Below are positions 24,639 to 33,643 of a stretch of 60,032 bases of DNA, piece after piece (the first letter of the stretch is position 1; each line of letters begins with the position of its first letter). Origin of the DNA: Acidimicrobiaceae bacterium (GTDB lineage: Bacteria; Actinomycetota; Acidimicrobiia; Acidimicrobiales; RAAP-2); contig PMLV01000126.1 in NCBI GenBank assembly GCA_003160635.1, positions 1-60,032 of the forward strand. The letters are read 5' to 3'. The notes under the pieces were generated by a model that ran no database searches, was not told the DNA's origin, and saw only the letters and a program-made list of their open reading frames with translations. The position numbers and the translations under genes are program-made.

Positions 24639-24720
24639 GAGCTATCCCGTCTCTGCGCTGGTCCGCGGGGGCCCCGGTGTGACACGCTCGCCCAGGCCTT
24701 TTCCGCAGTCATCATGGTAG

Positions 24721-24745
24721 GTTAATAAAATAGATAATTCGTCGG
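24721..24745. promoter_or_regulatory. AT-rich operator/promoter element, similar to 1176-1200
   Basis: This motif lies between the divergent SDR at 23838 and the E1 alpha gene at 24817. It matches 1176-1200 at 18 of 25 positions with the same TAGAT core and TCGTCGG end. The AT-rich run starts with GTTAAT, which could serve as a -10 element. Conservation between two unrelated catabolic loci suggests a shared regulator. This is inferred from two copies only. Confidence 0.45.
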
Positions 24746-24816
24746 CACGGAGGGGCGATCGCCCCGGATATACCGTTGGGCGACCGAAGACAAGAACCGA
24801 AAGATAGGGGAGGGGC

Positions 24817-25830
24817 ATGCCACCAGGTCCCGCAGGAGGAGTGAAGACCCGGGAGCTCACCGAGAGCGTGGCCCTGGGGATCTATGAGACCGTCGCCACC
24901 ATTGTGGCGACGGAGAACCGGATCACCAGAGGCCTGAATGGTGGCGAGTTCACCATGACCTTCTACCCCGTCCGGGGCCAGGAGATCATCCCGGCCACCG
25001 TGTCGTCGCACTTGGGACATGACGACTACATGGTGACCACGTACCGCGGGGTCCACGACTGCATCGCCAAGGGCATCCCGCTCACCGAGCTCATGGCCGA
25101 GATGCTGGGCAAGGCGACGGGGACTTCCAAGGGCAAGGGCGGTCCGATGCACCTCTCGGATCCACATTCGGGGTTGATGGTCACCACGGGGATCGTCGGT
25201 GGAGGGTTGCCCATCGCCGCCGGTCTGGGCCTGGCCGCCAAACTGCGTGGGACCGACCAGGTGACGGTGGTCAACTTCGGCGATGGGGCGACGAGCATCG
25301 GCGCCGCCCACGAAGCGGCGAACATCGCGGCACTGTGGGAGTTGCCGGTCATCTTCGTCTGCCAGAACAACGCCTATGGCGAGCACACCGCCTACAGCGA
25401 CTACACCCGCACGGCCAGTCTGGCCGCGCGCTTCGGGCTCTACGGCATGGCGGCGGTGGCGGTCGACGGCAACAGCGTGCCCGAGTTGTACGAGGCGACC
25501 GGCGAGGCAGTGGAGCGAGCACGGAGTGGGGGAGGCCCGACCTTCCTCGAGTGCATGACGTTCCGCCTCGAGGGACACTCGTTCGGCGCCACCACCGAGT
25601 ACGTCGACGCCGAGCGGTTGGCCACCGCCCGGGCCAACGAGCCCGTCGGGCGCTTCCAGCGTTGGCTGGTGGACAGCCTCGGGGTGAGCGACGAGACCCT
25701 GGCCGCAATAGACGCCAAGGCCGTCGCCGCCGTTGATGCCGCCGTCGACGCGGCGAAGGCGAGCGAGGCGCCAGACCTCAGCGAACTCCAGACAGATATC
25801 TTCTCGAACCGAGAGGCGGTGCCCCAATGA
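24817..25830 (+). CDS. Thiamine pyrophosphate-dependent dehydrogenase E1, alpha subunit
   Basis: A 337-residue E1 alpha subunit like those of acetoin/pyruvate/branched-chain dehydrogenases. The TPP-binding motif is GDG (155-157) to Asn-Asn (184-185) in CQNNAYGEH. HLSDPHSGLMVTTGIVGGGLP is the conserved approach, and GHSFG carries the expected His. It pairs with E1 beta, which overlaps it by 4 bp. The next gene encodes only a lipoyl domain, not an E2, so the acceptor of the acyl or acetaldehyde unit is unusual. A ribosome site GGGGAGGGGC precedes the ATG. Confidence 0.88.
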   Translation: MPPGPAGGVKTRELTESVALGIYETVATIVATENRITRGLNGGEFTMTFYPVRGQEIIPATVSSHLGHDDYMVTTYRGVHDCIAKGIPLTELMAEMLGKATGTSKGKGGPMHLSDPHSGLMVTTGIVGGGLPIAAGLGLAAKLRGTDQVTVVNFGDGATSIGAAHEAANIAALWELPVIFVCQNNAYGEHTAYSDYTRTASLAARFGLYGMAAVAVDGNSVPELYEATGEAVERARSGGGPTFLECMTFRLEGHSFGATTEYVDAERLATARANEPVGRFQRWLVDSLGVSDETLAAIDAKAVAAVDAAVDAAKASEAPDLSELQTDIFSNREAVPQ

Positions 25831-26846
25831 GCCTCACCACGAAAGAGTCGAAGCCCGTCGACCAGGCCGAAGACCCCAAACACACGATGTCGGAGGGGAT
25901 CAACCAGGCCATCGATCTCGCCATGGGCGAAGACCCCGAGGTGATCTACCTCGGCGAGGACGTGGAGGATCCCATCGGTGGGGTCATGAAGGGCACCAAG
26001 GGGATGTCCACCAAGTACGGGCGCGAACGGGTGCGCAACACACCCATTTCCGAGCAGGCCATCATCGGGACCGCCATCGGCGCGTCGCTGGTGGGCATGC
26101 GGCCGATCGCGGAGATCATGCTCATGGACTTCTTCGCCGTCTGCATGGACCAGGTGGCCAACCATGCGGCCAAGCTTCGCTACATGTCGGGTGGCCGCAC
26201 CAACGTGCCGATCACCATCCGCACGGCGGTCGGTGGTGGGGGTCAGTTCGGTGCCCAGCACTCGCAATCCCTCGAGGCCTGGATGATGCACATCCCCGGC
26301 CTCAAGGTGATCATTCCGAGCACGCCGCGCGACGCCAAGGGCCTCTTGTACTCCGCCATCTTCGACGACGACCCGTGCATCCACATGGAGGAGCGGGCGT
26401 TGCTCTTCACCCGGGGGCCGGTGCCCGCAGGGGACTTCTCCATTCCACTCGGCGTGGCGGACGTGAAGCGGAGTGGTTCGGACGTGACGATCATCAGCTG
26501 GGGACGGCTCGTCCCACAAGCCCTGATTGCAGCCGAGACCCTGGCGGCCGAAGGGACCGACGTCGAGGTGCTCGACATGCGCACTCTCGTCCCCCTGGAC
26601 AAGGCCGCCATCCTCGAGAGCGTGGCCAAGACCCGGCGTGTCGTCATCACCCACGCCGCCACGCAGTTCGCCGGGCCCGGGGCCGAGATCGCAGCCATGA
26701 TCAGCCGCGAGCTGTTCGGCGAGCTGGCGGCACCCGTCGAGCGCCTGGCGCCGGTGTACGCGCCCATTCCGTTCGCGGCCGAGCTCGAAAATGCGCTGTT
26801 TCCCGATGCGGCCCGCATCGTCGACCTGATCCGCTCGATGGCATAG
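25827..26846 (+). CDS. Thiamine pyrophosphate-dependent dehydrogenase E1, beta subunit
   Basis: A 339-residue transketolase-like E1 beta subunit. Landmarks are SEGINQAIDLAMGEDPEVIYLGEDV, the PISEQAIIGTAIGASLVGMRPIAEIM block, GGQFGAQHSQSLEAWM with the conserved histidine, and LRTLVPLDKAAILESV-type strands near the C-terminus (DMRTLVPLD). Its ATG overlaps the E1 alpha stop codon. Together they form the heterotetrameric 2-oxoacid decarboxylase core. The substrate is not determined. Confidence 0.88.
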   Translation: MSLTTKESKPVDQAEDPKHTMSEGINQAIDLAMGEDPEVIYLGEDVEDPIGGVMKGTKGMSTKYGRERVRNTPISEQAIIGTAIGASLVGMRPIAEIMLMDFFAVCMDQVANHAAKLRYMSGGRTNVPITIRTAVGGGGQFGAQHSQSLEAWMMHIPGLKVIIPSTPRDAKGLLYSAIFDDDPCIHMEERALLFTRGPVPAGDFSIPLGVADVKRSGSDVTIISWGRLVPQALIAAETLAAEGTDVEVLDMRTLVPLDKAAILESVAKTRRVVITHAATQFAGPGAEIAAMISRELFGELAAPVERLAPVYAPIPFAAELENALFPDAARIVDLIRSMA

Positions 26847-26852
26847 CGGCCT

Positions 26853-27104
26853 GTGACCGAGCAACCCGACCAGATCGCCATCAAGATCCCCCAGGCCGGG
26901 GTGGCTGTCACCGAGGGGACCATTGCCGAGTGGTTCGTGGCCGATGGGGCGACAATCGAGGCCGGCGAACCGCTGTACCGGATGGAGACCGAGAAGGTGG
27001 AAATGGACGTGGAATCGCCGGCGAGCGGGGTCGTCCACATCCTGGGCCCGGCCGGCGAGACGTATCCCGTCGGCCATGACATCGGCTACATCGATCCCCG
27101 ATAG
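26853..27104 (+). CDS. Stand-alone lipoyl-domain carrier protein
   Basis: An 83-residue protein that is a single lipoyl/biotinyl-type domain and nothing else. The swinging-arm lysine is K48 in METEKVEMDVESP, the sequence of lipoylated domains. The flanking glycine turns (TEGTIAEWFVADGATIEAGE and SPASGVVHILG) fit the flattened beta-barrel. It begins with GTG 7 bp after E1 beta. No linker, subunit-binding domain or acyltransferase catalytic domain follows: the next gene is a FAH-family enzyme after a 63-bp gap with its own AGAAGGAG site. Hence the E1 would reductively acylate a free carrier, unlike a normal complex with an E2 core. Confidence 0.85.
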   Translation: MTEQPDQIAIKIPQAGVAVTEGTIAEWFVADGATIEAGEPLYRMETEKVEMDVESPASGVVHILGPAGETYPVGHDIGYIDPR

Positions 27105-27167
27105 CCCGGGGTCGTCGCTGCCGGCTCGCCGTGTTGCCGTTCGTCATTGTCCTAGAAGGAGAGCACC

Positions 27168-27932
27168 ATGAACGTCGGACGCATGAACACCGAGGATGGC
27201 GCGAAGTACTGCGAGATCGGTGAGGACTACGTCGCCATCATCGAGGGCGACGTTTTCTCGGAGAGTCATGACGTCGGCCCACGCTGCCACTTGAAAGGCA
27301 TCGAGTTGTTGATGCCCATCCAACCGTCGAAGCTGCTCGTCGTCCTCGGTGCGTTCCCGGGCGCGCGGACCTTGGAAGAGGCGCGGGTGCAACCACCGAA
27401 ATTCGCGGCGAAGTTGATCTCCTCCATGATCGCGAATCACGAGGCGGTGGTGATCCCCAGCTGGGTGGAGTCGGGGATCTTCGCCGAACCCGAGATCGCC
27501 GTCGTCATCGCCAAGTTGGTCAAGGATGCCTCGGTGGAGGAGGCCTCAGCCTCCATTTTCGGGTACACCGCCTTCAACGACGTCACCCTTCTCGATGCCA
27601 TCTGGAACGGTGGGGACTACCTGAAGGCGAAGTCGCTCGACACGTTCGGCGCCATCGGATCCTGGGTGACGACCGACGTGACGGAGAAGGAGATCGAGGC
27701 CGGCCTCTCCCTGCGCGCCTTCGTCAACGACGAGGTGGTGCACGAGGGGAACACGAAGTTCTTCACCCATTCGGTGGCCGAGACCGTGAGTACCGCCTCC
27801 CGGCTCTGCACGCTCTTTCCCGGCGACCTCATCTCCCTCGGCACTCCTCCCAATCCGGCGCCGATCGACCGGGGGGACACGGTCCGGATCGAAGTGGAAT
27901 CGGTGGGCAGCGTCATCAGCCCCGTGAAGTGA
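27168..27932 (+). CDS. Fumarylacetoacetate hydrolase (FAH) family protein
   Basis: A 254-residue FAH-fold protein. The metal-binding acids are in FAEPEIAVVI (E107, E109) and FGYTAFNDVT (D138), followed by KSLDTFGAIGSWV, a highly typical pair of FAH motifs. The first about 55 residues are a short N-terminal domain with no clear relative in the sequence. FAH enzymes cleave or hydrate 2,4-dioxo acids or decarboxylate them, typically after ring cleavage. Here it stands between a 2-oxoacid decarboxylase and an amidohydrolase, as expected in an aromatic or cyclic-acid degradation operon. Confidence 0.83.
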   Translation: MNVGRMNTEDGAKYCEIGEDYVAIIEGDVFSESHDVGPRCHLKGIELLMPIQPSKLLVVLGAFPGARTLEEARVQPPKFAAKLISSMIANHEAVVIPSWVESGIFAEPEIAVVIAKLVKDASVEEASASIFGYTAFNDVTLLDAIWNGGDYLKAKSLDTFGAIGSWVTTDVTEKEIEAGLSLRAFVNDEVVHEGNTKFFTHSVAETVSTASRLCTLFPGDLISLGTPPNPAPIDRGDTVRIEVESVGSVISPVK

Positions 27933-29152
27933 TGGCCATGGGGGGCACCCGCAAGGACGTGCATTTCCTTCCCGAACCGGAGCGGCAGGAGCGGTTTCGC
28001 CCGATCATTTCGGTGGACGATCACATCGTCGAGCCGCCTGACATCTTCGAGGGGCGAGTTCCCGCGCGCTTGGCCGAGAGGGCACCGCGCGTGGTGCAGA
28101 CGTCCAGCGGGTTCGACACCTGGCTCTACGACGGGGAACTGGTGCCGAACATCGGCCTCAACGCCGTTGTCGGCCGCCCTCCGGCGGAGTACAGCCGGGA
28201 GCCCACCCGCTTCGACGACATGCGCAAGGGCTCGTGGGACATCCACCATCGCATCGCCGACATGAACATCGATGGCGTGTTCGCATCCCTGAACTTCCCT
28301 TCCTTCCTGCCCGGCTTCGGGGGAGGGCGGATCCAAACGGTCACCGACGACCGGGATCTGGCCCTGGCGGTCGTACGAGCCTGGAACGACTGGCACATCG
28401 AGCAGTGGGCCGGGGCCTATCCGGAGCGGATCATCCCGTGCCAGATCACCTGGCTCCACGATCCCGCGTTGGCGGCGAGCGAGATCCGGTCCAATGCAGC
28501 GCGAGGCTTTCGAGCCGTGAGTTTCCCCGAGTCGCCGGAGAACCTCGGCCTTCCGTCCCTGCACACCGGCTACTGGAACGACCTTTGGGCGGCCTGCGAG
28601 GAGACGGACACCGTCGTCTGCCTGCACACGGGCTCGGGCGGGATCTTGCCCACCACCTCCTCGGATGCGCCGAGGGAGGCCACTGCCCTGCTCTTCGGGC
28701 TCGTGGCGGTGTACCCCGCGGCGGACTGGCTGTTCTCGCTCATCCCGGTCCGCCATCCGGGGCTGAAGATCGTGTTGGCCGAGAGCGGCATCGGCTGGGT
28801 GGCCGGAATGATCGACCGTCTCGATCACATTTCGAGATACCACGAGTGCTACGGCGACTGGAGGGGTACGGACCTGGCGCCGTCCGAGGTCTTGCGACGC
28901 AACTTCTGGTTCTGCGCCCTCGACAACCCGTCGTCGATGAAGGACATCCCGTACATCGGGGCGGAGAACGTGCTCTGCGAGGTCGACTATCCGCACGCGG
29001 ACTCCTCGTGGCCGCACACGCAGCGCACCCTGCAACGACAGGTTGTCGGATTGGACGCCGACGTTGTCGAACGGATTGCATGGAAGAATGCCTCCGAGCT
29101 CTTCCGCCACCCCGTTCCCGCCTCGGTCCTCTCTGATCCGGAGAGCTTCTAA
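27932..29152 (+). CDS. Amidohydrolase family protein (amidohydro_2, TIM-barrel metal enzyme)
   Basis: A 406-residue TIM-barrel amidohydrolase. The DDHIVEPP start is the usual D-x-H like first metal motif; NFPSFLPGFG, VVCLHTGSGG and GWVAGMIDRLDH are further family landmarks, and CEVDYPHADSSWPH carries the C-terminal metal Asp and Pro-His. The family includes decarboxylases and C-C hydrolases such as ACMSD-like and LigW enzymes. The start overlaps the FAH stop (TGATG); an ATG at 27938 is equally possible. The C-terminus differs from the enzyme at 55279, so substrates probably differ. Confidence 0.82.
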   Translation: MAMGGTRKDVHFLPEPERQERFRPIISVDDHIVEPPDIFEGRVPARLAERAPRVVQTSSGFDTWLYDGELVPNIGLNAVVGRPPAEYSREPTRFDDMRKGSWDIHHRIADMNIDGVFASLNFPSFLPGFGGGRIQTVTDDRDLALAVVRAWNDWHIEQWAGAYPERIIPCQITWLHDPALAASEIRSNAARGFRAVSFPESPENLGLPSLHTGYWNDLWAACEETDTVVCLHTGSGGILPTTSSDAPREATALLFGLVAVYPAADWLFSLIPVRHPGLKIVLAESGIGWVAGMIDRLDHISRYHECYGDWRGTDLAPSEVLRRNFWFCALDNPSSMKDIPYIGAENVLCEVDYPHADSSWPHTQRTLQRQVVGLDADVVERIAWKNASELFRHPVPASVLSDPESF

Positions 29153-29167
29153 CCCCGGCGCGGGTAC

Positions 29168-31363
29168 GTGACCACACCGGCGTGGATCGAGGTCGACGAT
29201 CTGAAGATCGCACCCTCTCTGCACGCGTTCGTGACCCAAGAGGCTCTGCCCGGCTCCGGCGTGACGGCCGATTGCTTCTGGGAAGGTCTGTGCTCGCTCG
29301 TGCATGCGATGGTGCCGCGTTGCGAGCGCTTGCTGGCGGCGCGTGAACGACTCCAGTCTGCGCTCGACGACTGGCACCGTGGGCATCGTGCGCATCCGCA
29401 CGACCCTGTGGCGTATCGAGCCTTCCTGTCCGAGATCGGCTATCTCCTCCCGACCGGCGATGACGTTGCCATCGCCACGACCGACGTCGACGAGGAGATC
29501 TCTTCGATTCCCGGCCCGCAGCTGGTCGTGCCGTTGAGCAACGCACGCTATGCCCTCAACGCCGCCAATGCCCGCTGGGGCTCCCTCTACGACGCACTCT
29601 ACGGAACGGATGCCCTGGGGGAACCAGCTCCCGCGGGCGGCTACTCCGCCCTTCGGGGGCGTGCGGTGATCGCATGGGTGCGCGCCTTTCTCGACGACGT
29701 CGCACCGTTGTCCACCGGTTCCCACGCTGACGTACGTGCCTACCGGGTGGTCGATGGTGACCTCATGGCCGAACCCGCCGACGGGCTCGGAACGCCGCTG
29801 CAGCAGCCCCTCCAGTTTGCCGGGTACCGGGGCCGGCCGGCGGCGCCGTCCGCGGTCTTGTTCCGCAACAACGGGCTGGTCATCGAACTCGCCATCGATC
29901 GTGCCCACCCCATAGGAAGCGAGGACGGCGCGGGGATCGCCGACGTCATTCTCGAGGCCGCGGTCTCGGTGATCATGGATTGTGAAGACTCGGTTGCCGC
30001 CGTCAGCGTGGACGAGAAAGTGGCGGTGTACCGAAACTGGCTCGGCCTCATGCGTGGGGATCTGGCCGAGGTGGTCACGAAGGGCGGGGACACGTTCACC
30101 CGCACCCTTGCGCCCGACCGGCCGTATGTCGCTCCCGATGGCACGGCGCGCACGCTGCCCGGTCGGGCCCTCATGCTGATTCGCAACGTGGGACTTCACC
30201 TCTCGTCCCCGGCTGTGCTGTACGACGGCAAGGAGATCCCCGAGGGCCTGCTCGACGCCATGGTCACCGTACTCATCGGACTGCACGACCTGCGGCGGCG
30301 CGATGATCTGCGCAGCTCTCGTGCCGGGTCGATCTACGTCGTCGAACCGAAGATGCATGGACCCGCTGAAGTGGCGTACGTCGACGATGTCCTGACGCAC
30401 GTGGAGAAGACCCTCGGGTTGCCGGCCAACACAGTGAAGGTCGGTGTCATGGACGAAGAGCGTCGGACGACGCTGAACCTCAAAGAATGCATCCGCGCCG
30501 CGCGCAACCGTCTCGCGTTCATCAACACCGGATTCCTCGACCGCACGGGCGACGAGATCCACACGTCGATGGAGGCCGGTCCCGTCATCCGGAAGGGCGA
30601 TATGCGCCGTGCCCGTTGGATCCTGGCCTATGAGGAGTGGAACGTGGACACGGGCCTGGCCTGCGGGCTGAGGGGAAAGGCCCAGATCGGCAAGGGCATG
30701 TGGGCTGCTCCCGATCGCATGGCCGAGATGCTCGCGCAAAAGATCTCCCAGCCAGAAGCCGGCGCCAACTGCGCCTGGGTGCCGTCCCCGACGGCGGCCG
30801 TCCTGCACGCGACGCATTACCACCGCGTCGACGTCCGCGCCCGCCAAGCCGCGCTGACGGGCACGCGGCGTGCGTCGTTGGACGACCTGCTCGAGATCCC
30901 TCTGGCCCACGCGGGTGACTGGACCGCCGAGGAGAAGCAGGCGGAGCTCGACAACAACGCCCAGGGCATTTTGGGCTATGTCGTGCGGTGGGTCGATCAG
31001 GGGATCGGCTGCTCCAAGGTGCCGGACATCGGCAATGTCGCCCTCATGGAGGACCGCGCCACCTGTCGGATTTCGTCACAGCACATCGCCAACTGGCTCC
31101 ATCACGGAGTGGTGACGCACGAGCAGGTGGAGGCCACGTTCCACCGGATGGCGCGCGTGGTCGACGAGCAGAACGCGCATGACGCCGCGTACCGCAGCAT
31201 GGCACCGAGCTTTGACGGTCCGGCCTTCCTGGCGGCGCAAGCCCTGGTCTTCACCGGTTCGGCGCTGCCGGCCGGGTACATCGAACCCGTCCTCTATCCC
31301 TTCCGGCACCAGGTGATCGAGGCGACTGCGGCCTCGGTGCGCGGGTCCCCGCGGCAGGCCTGA
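29168..31363 (+). CDS. glcB: Malate synthase G
   Basis: A 731-residue protein, the usual length of monomeric malate synthase G. It condenses glyoxylate with acetyl-CoA. Visible blocks are the N-terminal [16 protein letters not shown], [14 protein letters not shown] with the metal-binding acids, MLIRNVGLH with the substrate-binding Arg, [35 protein letters not shown] and [12 protein letters not shown], and [15 protein letters not shown]. It starts with GTG at 29168, 15 bp after the amidohydrolase stop codon. Placing it with a 2-oxoacid dehydrogenase implies that the pathway makes glyoxylate or acetyl-CoA. It is a standard central-metabolism enzyme recruited to a catabolic operon. Confidence 0.92.
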   Translation: MTTPAWIEVDDLKIAPSLHAFVTQEALPGSGVTADCFWEGLCSLVHAMVPRCERLLAARERLQSALDDWHRGHRAHPHDPVAYRAFLSEIGYLLPTGDDVAIATTDVDEEISSIPGPQLVVPLSNARYALNAANARWGSLYDALYGTDALGEPAPAGGYSALRGRAVIAWVRAFLDDVAPLSTGSHADVRAYRVVDGDLMAEPADGLGTPLQQPLQFAGYRGRPAAPSAVLFRNNGLVIELAIDRAHPIGSEDGAGIADVILEAAVSVIMDCEDSVAAVSVDEKVAVYRNWLGLMRGDLAEVVTKGGDTFTRTLAPDRPYVAPDGTARTLPGRALMLIRNVGLHLSSPAVLYDGKEIPEGLLDAMVTVLIGLHDLRRRDDLRSSRAGSIYVVEPKMHGPAEVAYVDDVLTHVEKTLGLPANTVKVGVMDEERRTTLNLKECIRAARNRLAFINTGFLDRTGDEIHTSMEAGPVIRKGDMRRARWILAYEEWNVDTGLACGLRGKAQIGKGMWAAPDRMAEMLAQKISQPEAGANCAWVPSPTAAVLHATHYHRVDVRARQAALTGTRRASLDDLLEIPLAHAGDWTAEEKQAELDNNAQGILGYVVRWVDQGIGCSKVPDIGNVALMEDRATCRISSQHIANWLHHGVVTHEQVEATFHRMARVVDEQNAHDAAYRSMAPSFDGPAFLAAQALVFTGSALPAGYIEPVLYPFRHQVIEATAASVRGSPRQA

Positions 31364-31368
31364 CGGCC

Positions 31369-32526
31369 TCAATAGCTCCGCGGCATGTCCAAGACGTGCT
31401 GACCCAAGAAGGCGAGGACGAGGTTGTTGGAGATGGGGGCCACCTGGTAGAGCCGCGTCTCGCGGAACTTGCGCTCGATGTCGTATTCGGTGGCGAATCC
31501 GAACCCGCCATGTGTGTCAAGGCAGGCGTTCGCCGCCGCCCATGACGCCTCCGAGGCCAGAAGCTTGGCCATGTTGGCCTCCGCGCCACACGGTTGCCCG
31601 GTCTCGAACAGCCATGCCGCTTTGTAGCGCATCAGGTCAGCCGCCTGCAGGCTGGCGTGCGCCCGGGCGATCGGGAACTGCACACCCTGGTTGGCGCCGA
31701 TCGGACGCCCGAAGACGATCCGCTCCGACGCGTAGGTCGCGGCCTTGGTCGTGAACCAGCGCCCGTCCCCGATGCACTCGGCGGCAATGAGTATCCGCTC
31801 GGCGTTCATGCCGTCGAGGATGTAGCTGAAGCCCTGGCCTTCCTCGCCGATGAGCGCGTCGAACGGAAGCGCAAGGTCGTCGAAAAAGACCTCGGTCGTG
31901 TGGTGGTTGATCATGGTGGGGATCGGCCTGATGGTCAGGTGATCACCGGCGGCACGCATGTCGACCAGGAAGACCGACAGCCCGTCGCGCCGGCGGGTCA
32001 CACCGTCGGTCGGCGTGGTGCGGGCCAGCAGCAACATGAGATCCGAGTGACGCGCGCGCGACGTCCATATCTTCTGGCCGTTGACCAGGTAGCCGTCGGC
32101 CGTCCGCCGAGCCGTCGTCGCGATGTTGGTGGTGTCCGAACCGGCCACGGGCTCGGTGACACCGAAGGCTTGGAGGCGGAGCTCGCCGCGTGCCAGGCGC
32201 GGCAGCCACGCCTCTTTCTGTGCCGTCGAACCGTGCCGGAGCAGCGTGCCCATGATGTACATCTGGGCATGGCAGACCGCGGGATTGGCGCCGGATGCGG
32301 CGATCTCCTCGAGAATGATGCTGGCCGCGGTCAGCCCCATTCCCGCGCCTCCGTACTCCTCGGGTATCAGGCCGGCCAACCAGCCCTGTGCGGTGAGTGC
32401 CTGCACGAACTCGTCGGGATAGTGGTCGGGTTCGAGGGCGCGCCAGTACGAGCCGGGGAACCTCTCGCAGAGGCGGCGGACGGCATGGCGGATGTCGTCG
32501 AATTCATCGGCCAGTGTGAAGTCCAC
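31369..32526 (-). CDS. Acyl-CoA dehydrogenase
   Basis: A 385-residue flavoprotein dehydrogenase. The N-terminal FTLADEFDDIRHAVRRLCE helix, LIPEEYGGAGMGL, QAFGVTEPVAGSDTTNIAT (FAD-binding loop), VNGQKIWTSRARHSDLMLL and FGRPIGANQGVQFPIAR are all in the family order, ending with GGFGFATEYDIERKFRE. The active-site glutamate region of classical enzymes cannot be placed with certainty. It ends 5 bp after malate synthase in convergent orientation. It will desaturate an acyl-CoA, probably short or cyclic. Confidence 0.88.
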   Translation of the reverse strand: MDFTLADEFDDIRHAVRRLCERFPGSYWRALEPDHYPDEFVQALTAQGWLAGLIPEEYGGAGMGLTAASIILEEIAASGANPAVCHAQMYIMGTLLRHGSTAQKEAWLPRLARGELRLQAFGVTEPVAGSDTTNIATTARRTADGYLVNGQKIWTSRARHSDLMLLLARTTPTDGVTRRRDGLSVFLVDMRAAGDHLTIRPIPTMINHHTTEVFFDDLALPFDALIGEEGQGFSYILDGMNAERILIAAECIGDGRWFTTKAATYASERIVFGRPIGANQGVQFPIARAHASLQAADLMRYKAAWLFETGQPCGAEANMAKLLASEASWAAANACLDTHGGFGFATEYDIERKFRETRLYQVAPISNNLVLAFLGQHVLDMPRSY

Positions 32527-32654
32527 CGCTCTCGTCGCCTCCTCTGCTCGTTGGACACAGGTTGCCGCCCGAGGACGGGCGCGGCCTATCGTGACACGGC
32601 GTCCCCTCGCAGCGTAGAGCTAGCGTGATCCCTGGTGACCAGGGGAGGTGCGGC

Positions 32655-33593
32655 GTGAGTGCCGAGGGACGCGGGTCGTATGAATTGAGGCAGGCGCCTG
32701 ACCTCGAAGAGGTCCTCGGGTACCTCGAAGAGGGCCGGAACTGGGGTCGGTGGGGCGAGGACGATCAGGTGGGCGCACCCAATCTGATCACCGAGGAGAA
32801 GGTGCGAGAGGCAACGGCGTTGGTGGCGCAGGGGCGATCGATCTCGCTCAGTCGCCCGATCATGATTTCACCCGATGACGCGCCGGACCCGAGGTGGGGG
32901 TACGTCATGAACCGTCTGCCGGAACGCAGCGGTGGTGCCGGCTCTGACGACGTGCTGACACTCGGCTGTCACGGCTTGACGGTCACCCACCTCGACGCGC
33001 TGGGCCACCTCTGGGATGCCAGCAGCATGTGGGGCGGGCGCCGGTCGACGGAGGTCGTCACCGACAGGGGGCTGACGTGGGGCGGCATCGAGCACTGGCG
33101 CAACGGACTTGTCACCCGGGGTGTGCTCCTCGACGTGCCGGGCCACCGCAACGCGCCGTACGTCGCCCTCGGGGAGCCCGTGCACGGCTGGGAGCTCGAT
33201 GAGATCTGCGACGCGCAAGGCGTCGACGTCGGTCCCGGAGATGCGGTGCTCGTGTACTGCGGGCGTGACCGGTGGGAGGCCGCCGAGCCCGGAGGTGTGG
33301 AGCGGCCGGAGCGGCCGGGCTTGCACGCGTCGTGTTTGAGGTTCCTCTCCGAGCGGGACACGCCCATGCTGGTCTGGGACATGATCGACGCCGCACCTCA
33401 CGGGTACCCCATCCCCTGGGCGGTGCACGGGGCGATCTCCAATTTTGGGATCGCACTCGTGGACAATGCGGACCTCGCGACGTTGGCCACCACCTGCCGT
33501 ACGGAGGGTCGCTTCGAATTCATGCTCGTGGTGGCACCCCTGGTCGTGGTGGGCGCGACGGGGACGCCGGTCAATCCACTCGTCATCTGGTAG
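32655..33593 (+). CDS. Cyclase family protein (kynurenine formamidase-like fold)
   Basis: A 312-residue protein of the cyclase/formamidase superfamily. The metal-binding motif is HGLTVTHLDALGHLW, in place of HxGTHxDxPxH, so His and Asp ligands are present. The family WGxDDQVGAPNLIT pattern is at about 35-50, and the end contains AVHGAISNFGIALVDN and EFMLVVAPLVVVGATGTPVNP. Members open lactones or hydrolyse N-formyl groups. AGGGGAGG at 32641-32648 sits 6 nt before the GTG at 32655; another GTG at 32625 is 30 nt upstream without a good site. It is divergent from the acyl-CoA dehydrogenase. Confidence 0.82.
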   Translation: MSAEGRGSYELRQAPDLEEVLGYLEEGRNWGRWGEDDQVGAPNLITEEKVREATALVAQGRSISLSRPIMISPDDAPDPRWGYVMNRLPERSGGAGSDDVLTLGCHGLTVTHLDALGHLWDASSMWGGRRSTEVVTDRGLTWGGIEHWRNGLVTRGVLLDVPGHRNAPYVALGEPVHGWELDEICDAQGVDVGPGDAVLVYCGRDRWEAAEPGGVERPERPGLHASCLRFLSERDTPMLVWDMIDAAPHGYPIPWAVHGAISNFGIALVDNADLATLATTCRTEGRFEFMLVVAPLVVVGATGTPVNPLVIW

Positions 33594-33643
33594 GGGCGCA
33601 GGAAGAGCCCCGAGTCCCGCTGACCGCGTGACAGGCGGCGCGC

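Noticed and set aside
27617-30910. A very long open frame on the minus strand (about 1097 codons) across the amidohydrolase and malate synthase genes
   Set aside because: It is antisense to two genes with strong family motifs, has biased His/Arg/Val-rich composition, and shows no domain. Such mirror frames are expected in G/C-rich DNA.
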